DNA of 5,156 nt from an uncultured Ruminococcus sp. (GTDB lineage Bacteria; Bacillota; Clostridia; Oscillospirales; CAG-272), in assembly GCA_902773455.1 (NCBI GenBank), contig CACYEW010000225.1:1-5156 (forward strand), written 5' to 3'. The translations under genes were made by a program, and so were the position numbers. Position 1 is the stretch's first letter. Every line of letters begins with the position of its first letter. Shown one piece after another: positions 1-5,130 of this stretch. The notes beneath the pieces were generated by a model. It was not told where the DNA came from. It made no database searches and worked only from the letters and a program-made list of their open reading frames with translations.

Positions 1-281
1 CCCGGAACGGAAAGACAGCCCTCTACCTCGTTCTGTTTGCCCTCGGCCTTTATTATGACGGGATTTATGAGTTCTATGAGTTCTCCTTCCTCGACTTCTA
101 TTATCACTATGCGGCGAAGCACTCCGACCTGAGGCGCGGCAAGACCGACGCCGTCGGCTTTATGAAGAGTGTCCGCCATATCGTCGAGCAGACGAAGCGT
201 TCTGCCGGTTATGACCGACACGGGTTTGCATACCTTGCGGAGAGTCTCGTCTCCGTCTTTTATTATATTAAGGATCGCCAT
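1..281 (-). CDS. def: Peptide deformylase, N-terminal part (cut by window edge)
   Basis: This enzyme removes the formyl group from the N-terminal methionine of new proteins in the cytoplasm. It uses a metal ion bound by one Cys and the two His of an HExxH motif. Visible are 93 complete codons starting MAILNIIKDGDETLRK. Motif I, GVGLAAPQ, is at residues 44-51 and includes the active-site Gln51. Motif II, EGCLSVP, is at 87-93, where Cys89 is the expected metal ligand. The HExxH motif lies beyond the left edge, so an intact active site cannot be confirmed. The ATG at 281-279 is preceded by AAGGAG, which overlaps the priA stop codon 12 nt upstream. This supports the start and co-transcription as the last visible gene of the operon. 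The priA-def order is standard in Firmicutes, where fmt usually follows; that would be off-window. No frameshift is seen. Confidence 0.96.
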   Translation of the reverse strand, partial: MAILNIIKDGDETLRKVCKPVSVITGRTLRLLDDMADTLHKADGVGLAAPQVGVLRRIVIIEVEEGELIELINPVIIKAEGKQNEVEGCLSVP

Positions 282-289
282 TTGCAGAT

Positions 290-296
290 CTCCTTA
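290..296 (-). promoter_or_regulatory. Shine-Dalgarno of def overlapping the priA stop
   Basis: TAAGGAG combines the priA stop TAA with AAGGAG, eight bases before the def ATG at 281. It supports the def start and translational coupling. Confidence 0.8.
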
Positions 297-2702
297 CATT
301 TGATTCGGGTTTATGTCCGCCGATACGGTAACGCGGCGCGGATATTTCGAAATGAACCTCTTCATCAGAGCGGATATTACGGCGCGCGATCTTTTTCCCG
401 ATCTGAATTTGCACAGTATCTGCATCCTGCACACGCCGTTTATCCTGTATATCTGCATCTCGCACGGACCGTATATCAGCATTTTCACGTCTTTATGCTC
501 GTTTTGCAGATCGTATTCGAGCATTCTTTTGAAATCTTCGCTCGATCTTTTCAGAAGCTCCTCGTCTTCCGACGTAAAAGACAGAAGCAAAAGATCGCAG
601 AACGGCGGAAACAGAAGAGCCTCTCTCATTCTGATCTCGCCCTTGTAAAATCTTTCGTAATCCTGCGCTTTCGCGTAGGTGATTATATCGTGATCCGGGT
701 TGAGCGTCTGTATCACGGCGACGCCCGGCTTATCCGCGCGGCCTGCCCTGCCTATGACCTGAGTCAGAAGCGAGAAGGTGCGTTCCTGCGCGTGATAGTC
801 GTCGAGGTAAAGCGAATTATCCGCCATTACCACGCCGACGAGCGTAACGTCGGGAAAATCGTGGCCTTTTGTCACCATCTGCGTGCCGAGCAGTACGTCC
901 GCTCTGTGCGCTCTGAAATCGCCGAGTATCCTGTCGTAGGCGCTTTTCGAGGTCGTCGTATCGGCGTCCATCCGGAGCACCCTCGCGCCGGGAAGCATCA
1001 CGGAAAGCTCCTCGTCGATCTTCTGAGTGCCGTAGCCTATATGGCCTATATGCGGACTGCCGCATTTCGGGCACGTCTCCGGTTCGGGTATCCTGTAGCC
1101 GCAGTAATGGCACATCAGGTAACCTGCGTTGTCTTTTCTTTTATGGTACGTCAGCGATACGTCGCAGTGCGGACACATTATCACCTCGCCGCACATTTTG
1201 CACGAAAGATATCTGTTGTAGCCTCTGCGGTTCAGAAACAGAACGCTCTGATTGCCGTTTTCGACGTTATCTTCAAGCAGGCGCTGAAGCGTGGAGCCTA
1301 TCGGTCCGATCCTGCCCTCGGCGGCGTCTTTGCGCAGATCCGCGACCACCACCTCGGGAAGTCTCGCTTTGCCGTAACGGCTGCCGAGCTTTATGAGCTT
1401 GTACTTGCCCTGCATGGCGAGATAATAGCTTTCCACCGACGGCGTTGCCGACGACAGAAGCATAACGGCGTTTTCTTTGGCGCATCTGTATCTCGCCACG
1501 TCCTTCGCGCGGTATTTAGGCGAAGAATCCGATTTATACGTATGTTCCTGCTCCTCGTCGATGACGAAAAGTCCGAGGTTAGGCACCGGCGCGAATGATG
1601 CGGAACGGGTGCCTATCACCATATCCGCCTCGCCCCGTCTGATCCGTTTCCACGCGTCGAGCCGTTCGCCTTCGGAAAGGGAAGAATGCAGCACGGCTAT
1701 ACGGTCGCCGTAATACGAGCTGAATATGCGCACCGACTGCGGGGTAAGAGATATCTCGGGTACGAGCATTATGACTCTTTTGCCCGACGCTATGACTCTG
1801 TCGCAGATCGATTTTATCACGAGCGTCTTGCCCGATCCCGTAACGCCGAAAAGCAGAGCCGCCGCCGGTTCGTTCTTTTCGCAGAGAGCCGCGACCTCGC
1901 CGCAGGCTTTTTCCTGTTCCTCTGTCAGAGATACGGCTGTCTTCGCCGTTTCGGTCAGATACGGAGTTCTGTATCTTTCGCATTTTTCGAGCGTTAAGAT
2001 ACCGCGTTCGACGAGCGTTTTAAGCGCCGCCGGCGTAACGCCGGTCTTTTCGCAGAGGGCGGTTTTTTCGGTCCTTCCGTGTTCGGCAAGATATGCGATC
2101 GCCGCGTTCATCTTCGGGCTTTTGGTTTTTGCCTCCTTGTCGGCGCAGAGATAAAACTCGTCGTACGCGACGTTCGTGTTTTCCTCGGCGACGGCGATAC
2201 GCCGGAGATGACCGTTTCTGCACAAATATCTCAGCGCGTCAGTAACGGTCGTTCCGAATTCGGACGTCATCTTCCGTCCGGAAACGCCGGGGTTCGAAGC
2301 GACGTACGCGTACACCGCCGTGACCTTGTCGTTCAATTCTTCGGGTATCTTGTCCGTCGGTTCGTAATATTCTTTCACCGTGCCGAGTACCGAAACGGGA
2401 AATACGGCGCGCACCGCATCGCCGAACGAGCAGAGCGTGGTCTCTTCGATATACTCCGCGAGCCCGAGCATTACGGGCGTAAGAGAATATTCTTTTTCAT
2501 AGACGTGATCGATCTGCTTGTAGGATATATCCGAATCGGTAGCGTCGTGTATCTTCGTTATGACTCCGAGAGATACCTTGTTCGAGGCGCCGAGCGGAAC
2601 GGTGACGAAAGCTCCGACAAAGCCGTCGTCCGGTACGATATAATCGTAGCCGTTCGGAACGTGGAACGGAAGCGACAGAAGTTTAACCGTGGCAAACTTC
2701 AT
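294..2702 (-). CDS. priA: Primosomal protein N' (replication restart helicase PriA)
   Basis: PriA is a superfamily 2, 3'-to-5' DNA helicase that recognises stalled forks and D-loops and starts reloading of the replicative helicase. The protein has 802 residues, the usual full length. The N-terminal part (about 1-105, MKFATVKLL..FDY-like GYDYIVP) fits the 3'-DNA-binding domain, followed by a winged-helix-like region to about 250. Helicase motifs follow in order: Walker A GVTGSGKT (286-293), motif II DEEQ (382-385), motif III SAT (418-420), motif V GTQMVTKGHDF (606-616) and motif VI QVIGRAGR (648-655). Eight cysteines at 501, 504, 510, 513, 531, 534, 544 and 547 form the two zinc sites typical of PriA. 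The ATG overlaps the rpoZ stop by one base (TAATG). The nearest Shine-Dalgarno-like GAGGAAA ends 13 nt before the ATG, which is long, so translational coupling to rpoZ is likely (inference). Family assignment is secure. Confidence 0.98.
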   Translation of the reverse strand: MKFATVKLLSLPFHVPNGYDYIVPDDGFVGAFVTVPLGASNKVSLGVITKIHDATDSDISYKQIDHVYEKEYSLTPVMLGLAEYIEETTLCSFGDAVRAVFPVSVLGTVKEYYEPTDKIPEELNDKVTAVYAYVASNPGVSGRKMTSEFGTTVTDALRYLCRNGHLRRIAVAEENTNVAYDEFYLCADKEAKTKSPKMNAAIAYLAEHGRTEKTALCEKTGVTPAALKTLVERGILTLEKCERYRTPYLTETAKTAVSLTEEQEKACGEVAALCEKNEPAAALLFGVTGSGKTLVIKSICDRVIASGKRVIMLVPEISLTPQSVRIFSSYYGDRIAVLHSSLSEGERLDAWKRIRRGEADMVIGTRSASFAPVPNLGLFVIDEEQEHTYKSDSSPKYRAKDVARYRCAKENAVMLLSSATPSVESYYLAMQGKYKLIKLGSRYGKARLPEVVVADLRKDAAEGRIGPIGSTLQRLLEDNVENGNQSVLFLNRRGYNRYLSCKMCGEVIMCPHCDVSLTYHKRKDNAGYLMCHYCGYRIPEPETCPKCGSPHIGHIGYGTQKIDEELSVMLPGARVLRMDADTTTSKSAYDRILGDFRAHRADVLLGTQMVTKGHDFPDVTLVGVVMADNSLYLDDYHAQERTFSLLTQVIGRAGRADKPGVAVIQTLNPDHDIITYAKAQDYERFYKGEIRMREALLFPPFCDLLLLSFTSEDEELLKRSSEDFKRMLEYDLQNEHKDVKMLIYGPCEMQIYRINGVCRMQILCKFRSGKRSRAVISALMKRFISKYPRRVTVSADINPNQM

Positions 2703-2974
2703 TATTTGGGTCTTGTTTCCTCAACTATGCGGTATTCTCCGTCGTAAAGCATTTTTATCGCGTTCTTGACGGCTTTTTCGTCGCGAAGCTCCTGTCTGAT
2801 CATCGAGGCGAGAGGCTTGTCGGTCTCTTTGTTCGTGATCTTTTTCTCCGCTTCTTCTCTTTCGGCGACGTATTCGTCCGTAACGATATGAGCGCATTTA
2901 GCCGTGGCTATAACGAGCTCGTAACGGTTGTAGGTGTTGTTTTTGGTGAGTTCTTCGATTGACGGTTTGATCAT
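2702..2974 (-). CDS. rpoZ: DNA-directed RNA polymerase omega subunit
   Basis: Omega is the small subunit that wraps the C-terminal tail of beta' and helps RNA polymerase assembly; in some bacteria it also contributes to the (p)ppGpp site. The protein has 90 residues. Its N-terminal part, PSIEELTKNNTYNRYELVIA (4-23), followed by TAKCAHIV (24-31), matches the omega signature of a NRYxLV helix followed by a basic helix. His29 stands where Arg is common. The C-terminal part (about 66-84, ending YDGEYRIV) resembles the usual KPV..AI.EI..GKI element, but the charged stretch at about 32-65 makes it longer than the 67-residue B. subtilis protein. The ATG is preceded by AAGGAG at 2983-2988, overlapping the gmk stop. 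Position between gmk and priA supports the call independently of sequence. Confidence 0.9.
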   Translation of the reverse strand: MIKPSIEELTKNNTYNRYELVIATAKCAHIVTDEYVAEREEAEKKITNKETDKPLASMIRQELRDEKAVKNAIKMLYDGEYRIVEETRPK

Positions 2975-2982
2975 TTTTTCTG

Positions 2983-2989
2983 CTCCTTA
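2983..2989 (-). promoter_or_regulatory. Shine-Dalgarno of rpoZ overlapping the gmk stop
   Basis: TAAGGAG carries the gmk stop codon TAA and the AAGGAG ribosome site together, eight bases before the rpoZ ATG. Ribosomes ending gmk would stop right on the next initiation site. Confidence 0.8.
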
Positions 2990-3598
2990 ATTCAATAAAA
3001 AGTTGACCGGAAAATCCGAGTTGTTTTTCGTTCTGTATTTCTGCGTTTCCGCTATCACCTCAAGCTGACGCACGCATTCGTCGATACAGCCGTCGGCGTT
3101 CAGGATGAAGTAATCGTAATTCATAAAGTATTCGATCTCGTTGCGGGCTTTCGCAAGACGTCTCTGCACAGACTCCTCGCATTCGGTCCCTCTGCCGCGC
3201 AGACGGCTTTCGAGCACCGAAAACGACGGCGGCAGAAGCATCACGAGAACGGCGTTCTCATCTTTCGCGCGCACCTGCATCGCACCCTGCACCTCGATCT
3301 CGAGCACGACGTTTATGCCGCGGTCCGTAAACGGTACGAGCTGCGATACCGGCGTGCCGTAGTAATTGCCGGCGTATTCTGCGAATTCATAGTATTTGCC
3401 CGCCGCTATCCCCTCGCGGAATTCTTCTACGGTGACGAAGCCGTAGTCGACGCCGTCCTTCTCGCCCGGTCTCGGTTTACGCGTCGTATCGGATATCGAA
3501 TAGCGAAAATCCGGATTTCTCGCGATCAGCCTTTCCCTTACCGTGCTTTTGCCCGATCCCGCGGGGCCCGATAAAACTATCACGCTGCCTTTTGCCAT
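2987..3598 (-). CDS. gmk: Guanylate kinase
   Basis: This cytoplasmic enzyme transfers phosphate from ATP to GMP or dGMP, giving GDP or dGDP, an essential step of purine nucleotide supply that also links to (p)ppGpp metabolism in Firmicutes. The protein has 203 residues, normal for the family. The P-loop GPAGSGKST is at 11-19. The GMP-binding segment is SISDTTRKPRPGE at 34-46, followed by DGVDYGF and by the conserved EFAEYAGNYYGTP at 71-83. IEVQGAMQVR is at 91-100, and the lid-type region with LRGRGTE is at 123-129. I chose the ATG at 3598-3596, giving MAKGSVIVLSGPAGSGKST. It has GGAGGAA six bases upstream, inside the last codons of remA, and begins one base after the remA stop. A longer in-frame start at 3646 would add 16 residues unlike the family and overlap remA. 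Confidence 0.97.
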   Translation of the reverse strand: MAKGSVIVLSGPAGSGKSTVRERLIARNPDFRYSISDTTRKPRPGEKDGVDYGFVTVEEFREGIAAGKYYEFAEYAGNYYGTPVSQLVPFTDRGINVVLEIEVQGAMQVRAKDENAVLVMLLPPSFSVLESRLRGRGTECEESVQRRLAKARNEIEYFMNYDYFILNADGCIDECVRQLEVIAETQKYRTKNNSDFPVNFLLN

Positions 3599-3599
3599 A

Positions 3600-3836
3600 T
3601 CATTCCTCCGTGAGCTTTTCGGATAAAGCTTCCGAATCAGTCGCACATAATATAATGTGGTCGCTGTCCGTCACTATGACGGCTTTCGTCTTTTTGCCGC
3701 AGGTCACGTCGATCAGTCTGCCCGCGTCCTTCGCGTCCGCGATCATACGCTTGACCGGCGCCGATTCCGGCGAGCACAGAGCCACTATCCTTTCAGCCGA
3801 TACCATACTGCCGTAACCTATGTTCAAGAATTTCAT
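3600..3836 (-). CDS. remA: RemA/DUF370 family DNA-binding regulatory protein
   Basis: RemA of B. subtilis is a small DNA-binding protein that activates biofilm matrix and osmoprotection genes and assembles into ring-shaped oligomers. What it controls in non-biofilm Clostridia is largely unknown. The 78 residues align almost end to end with that family: FLNIGYGSMV (3-12), SAERIVAL (13-20), SPESAPVKRMI (22-32), GRLIDVTCGKKTKAVIVT (39-56) and DSDHIIL (57-63). Arg16 and Pro27 correspond to B. subtilis Arg18 and Pro29, which I recall as functionally important. The basic patch usually written RRTR is KKTK here (48-51). The ATG is preceded by AGGAG at 3843-3847, which overlaps the yicC stop TAG nine bases upstream. 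Its place between yicC and gmk is a conserved Firmicute arrangement. The family call is firm; the regulatory targets are not known. Confidence 0.94.
   Translation of the reverse strand: MKFLNIGYGSMVSAERIVALCSPESAPVKRMIADAKDAGRLIDVTCGKKTKAVIVTDSDHIILCATDSEALSEKLTEE
3603..3609 (-). promoter_or_regulatory. Shine-Dalgarno deciding the gmk start
   Basis: GGAGGAA lies within the last codons of remA, with its GGAGG core six bases before the ATG at 3598. It fixes the gmk start at MAKGSV rather than the longer in-frame Met upstream. Confidence 0.85.
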
Positions 3837-3842
3837 ATCAAA

Positions 3843-3848
3843 CTCCTA
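3843..3848 (-). promoter_or_regulatory. Shine-Dalgarno of remA overlapping the yicC stop
   Basis: TAGGAG combines the yicC stop codon TAG with AGGAG, six bases before the remA ATG at 3836. It supports both the remA start and coupling of the two genes. Confidence 0.8.
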
Positions 3849-4733
3849 TTCGAGATTCTGTATCTGCTCTCTTATTTTTTCTATCTCGTGCTTCAGCGAT
3901 ACGACGAAACCGGTTATAACGGTATTCTGCGCTTTGGAGCCGGTGGTATTCGCTTCACGGTTCATCTCCTGGCACCAGAAATCGAGCGTACGCCCGACGG
4001 GTCCGTCGCCGTCGAGTATCCCGTTGAAGGTGTTCACGTGCGAACGGAGACGTACGAGCTCTTCGTCTACGGCGACTCTGTCGGCGAAGATCGCGCATTC
4101 CGTGAGGATCCTCGCCTCGTCGACGGCGACGCCGGTATCGGCAAGGACTTCGGTGAGTTTTTTATAAAGCCGCTTTTCGTATTCTTCCGTCGCCGTCGTC
4201 GAATTTTCGTCGATCTGATCGACGATGCCGGATATCGTCTGAAGCTTCGTTCTGACGTCGTTTACGAGACGGGCGCCTTCGTTTTCACGCGCGGTATTGA
4301 AAGCGTTTATCGCCGCTTCGAGCACGGTCTTTATTCTCTGCCAGTCGGCTTCGAGATCGTCTTCTTTTTTCACGGTCGTAAACACGTCTTTGTTTGACGC
4401 GACCGACATCGTCGTTATATCGTCCGGCAGGCCGAATTCATCGCGCAGCTCTTTCAGCGCGTTTATATACTGCTCCGCATAGCCGCGATCGACCGTTATC
4501 ACGTCGTCGGAATTCTCAAGCGACGTCATCGAAACGTAAACGTCGACCTTTCCGCGGTTCACCCCGAGCGACTGCAGAAGCGGTTTTATCCTCTCTTCCG
4601 CGAATGAGCAGGAGCGCGGCAGTTTGACCGAAACGTCGAGTATCTTATTGTTCACGCTTTTGACTTCAGCCGTGATATCGTACCCGTCTATTTGCTCGCG
4701 GGCGCGTCCGTAACCCGTCATACTTTTTATCAT
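3846..4733 (-). CDS. yicC: YicC/YloC family endoribonuclease
   Basis: YicC (E. coli) and YloC (B. subtilis) are reported endoribonucleases; in E. coli YicC influences small-RNA turnover. The protein has 295 residues, typical of the family. The N-terminal signature MIKSMTGYGR (1-10) is followed by EVKSVNNKILDVSVKLPR (23-40). The C-terminal DUF1732-type region contains RILTECAIFADR (198-209), EELVRLRSH (214-222), and LDFWCQEMNREANTTGSK (240-257), the strongest family hallmark. The end, EIEKIREQIQNLE (283-295), is also typical. No signal peptide or membrane segment is seen. It is the first gene of the operon, 34 nt or so downstream of the predicted transcription start. Only a weak GGA lies about ten bases before the ATG at 4733. 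The start is supported instead by the family N-terminus, and by a possible upstream ORF whose stop overlaps this ATG. Confidence 0.95.
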   Translation of the reverse strand: MIKSMTGYGRAREQIDGYDITAEVKSVNNKILDVSVKLPRSCSFAEERIKPLLQSLGVNRGKVDVYVSMTSLENSDDVITVDRGYAEQYINALKELRDEFGLPDDITTMSVASNKDVFTTVKKEDDLEADWQRIKTVLEAAINAFNTARENEGARLVNDVRTKLQTISGIVDQIDENSTTATEEYEKRLYKKLTEVLADTGVAVDEARILTECAIFADRVAVDEELVRLRSHVNTFNGILDGDGPVGRTLDFWCQEMNREANTTGSKAQNTVITGFVVSLKHEIEKIREQIQNLE

Positions 4734-4768
4734 AACAAAAACCGTCCGTTGATCATATAGTAATACAT
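4730..4768 (-). CDS. Possible 12-codon upstream ORF, perhaps leaderless, coupled to yicC
   Basis: The frame reads MYYYMINGRFLL and stops at TGA, overlapping the yicC start as ATGA. Its first ATG (4768-4766) lies six bases past the -10 box, so transcription may begin at that A and the message would be leaderless. A second in-frame ATG is at 4756-4754. No Shine-Dalgarno precedes either. Because yicC itself has only a weak ribosome site, reinitiation from this frame could help its translation; that is inference. It may equally be a chance frame in a short 5' UTR, since 12 codons carry little statistical weight. Confidence 0.3.
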   Translation of the reverse strand: MYYYMINGRFLL

Positions 4769-4773
4769 TTTAT

Positions 4774-4802
4774 ATTTTATCACGAATAAATAAAAATGTC
4801 AA
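4774..4802 (-). promoter_or_regulatory. Sigma-A type promoter of the yicC-remA-gmk-rpoZ-priA-def operon
   Basis: On the minus strand TTGACA (4802-4797) is followed by a 17-base spacer and TAAAAT (4779-4774). TGA sits directly before the -10, giving an extended -10. A run of seven A bases lies just upstream of the -35 and could act as a proximal UP element. The predicted start is at about 4767-4768, leaving a 5' UTR of about 35 nt before yicC. This is the only strong minus-strand promoter seen upstream of the six genes. Confidence 0.85.
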
Positions 4803-4854
4803 CTTTTTTTATAACGATTTTTGAAAGTATTTACTTTGATTTAATATTTGAACG

Positions 4855-4877
4855 GCAAAAAAATTGATTTTTTTTGC
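4855..4877. repeat. A/T-tract inverted repeat, probable UP element of the tRNA promoter
   Basis: The arms GCAAAAAAA (4855-4863) and TTTTTTTGC (4869-4877) are perfect inverted copies around a 5-base spacer. The repeat ends nine bases before the tRNA -35 box, so it covers roughly -45 to -67 from the predicted start, where alpha-subunit UP elements lie. The A and T tracts would also bend the DNA. A terminator or regulator site are alternatives, but no gene reads into it from either side. Confidence 0.5.
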
Positions 4878-4886
4878 AAAATCCTA

Positions 4887-4915
4887 TTGACAAATCCGAT
4901 ATGTTATGATATAAT
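4887..4915 (+). promoter_or_regulatory. Perfect-consensus sigma-A promoter of the tRNA operon
   Basis: TTGACA (4887-4892), a 17-base spacer and TATAAT (4910-4915) match the vegetative consensus at all twelve positions. TGA at 4907-4909 supplies an extended -10. The predicted transcription start is near 4922, about 26 nt before the tRNA-Met gene. Such strength is usual for stable-RNA genes. It diverges from the operon promoter; the two -35 boxes are 84 bases apart. Confidence 0.92.
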
Positions 4916-4923
4916 GCCGTTTG

Positions 4924-4937
4924 TCCGCCGGAGCGGA
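4924..4937 (+). other. Small hairpin in the pre-tRNA 5' leader
   Basis: TCCGC (4924-4928) and GCGGA (4933-4937) can form a five-pair stem with a CGGA loop in the leader RNA just after the predicted start. Its 3' arm, extended as AGCGGAA (4932-4938), is also perfectly complementary to the 3' acceptor strand TTCCGCT of the following tRNA. The hairpin could keep that segment from mispairing; this is inference from base pairing only. Confidence 0.35.
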
Positions 4938-4947
4938 ATCAAAATAT

Positions 4948-5024
4948 GGCGGAATAGCTCAGTTGGCTAGAGCAACCGGTTCATACCCGGTAGGTCGTGG
5001 GTTCAAGTCCAACTTCCGCTACCA
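4948..5024 (+). tRNA. Elongator tRNA-Met, anticodon CAU
   Basis: The 77-base gene folds into a standard cloverleaf. The acceptor is GGCGGAA (4948-4954) with TTCCGCT (5014-5020), including a G1-U72 wobble. The D stem is GCTC/GAGC, the anticodon stem ACCGG/CCGGT with loop TTCATAC, anticodon CAT at 4982-4984, a five-base variable loop, discriminator A and an encoded CCA (5022-5024). The initiator is excluded because there is no GGG/CCC anticodon stem end and no C1-A72 mismatch. The sequence resembles the B. subtilis elongator Met tRNA (GGCGG start, CGCTACCA end) rather than the CAU-reading Ile tRNA. One oddity is a G-A mismatch in the middle of the T stem (4999 with 5011), where C would normally pair. 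Confidence 0.93.
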
Positions 5025-5027
5025 TAC

Positions 5028-5102
5028 GGCCCGTTGGTCAAGAGGTTAAGACACGGCCCTTTCACGGCTGTAACAGCAGTTCGAATCTGCTACGGGTCAC
5101 CA
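5028..5102 (+). tRNA. tRNA-Glu, anticodon UUC
   Basis: The 75-base gene begins three bases after the tRNA-Met CCA, so both come from one transcript. The acceptor is GGCCCGT (5028-5034) with ACGGGTC (5092-5098). The anticodon stem CGGCC/GGCTG contains one G-U pair and encloses loop CTTTCAC with anticodon TTC at 5061-5063. The T arm is AGCAG/CTGCT around TTCGAAT. The discriminator is A and CCA is encoded (5100-5102). All helices pair. The sequence closely resembles other Firmicute Glu tRNAs. Confidence 0.96.
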
Positions 5103-5103
5103 G

Positions 5104-5130
5104 AAAATCCACGTTTCGGCGTGGATTTTT
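5104..5130 (+). terminator. Intrinsic terminator of the tRNA operon
   Basis: AAAATCCACG (5104-5113) and CGTGGATTTT (5120-5129) form a perfect ten-pair stem with loop TTTCGG, ending in a run of five T bases. It begins one base after the tRNA-Glu CCA. The T run is short and partly inside the stem, but the A/T symmetry is common for terminators; weak activity on the opposite strand is possible. Confidence 0.88.

Noticed and set aside
162..1598. A 478-codon open frame on the plus strand opposite priA
   Set aside because: It is fully antisense to a clear PriA gene with all helicase motifs, shows no recognisable domain, and has no promoter or ribosome site. Codon bias of the real gene explains such an open frame.
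3599..3646. Longer gmk start adding 16 residues
   Set aside because: The extension overlaps remA in another frame and does not resemble guanylate kinases; the ATG at 3598 has a good Shine-Dalgarno.
3657..4397. A 246-codon plus-strand frame opposite yicC and remA
   Set aside because: It lies antisense to two well-supported genes, has no ribosome site and no family resemblance.
4948..5024. Reading the CAU tRNA as initiator or as the lysidine-modified Ile tRNA
   Set aside because: The anticodon stem lacks the GGG/CCC pairs and C1-A72 mismatch of initiators, and the acceptor and loop match elongator Met rather than Ile2.
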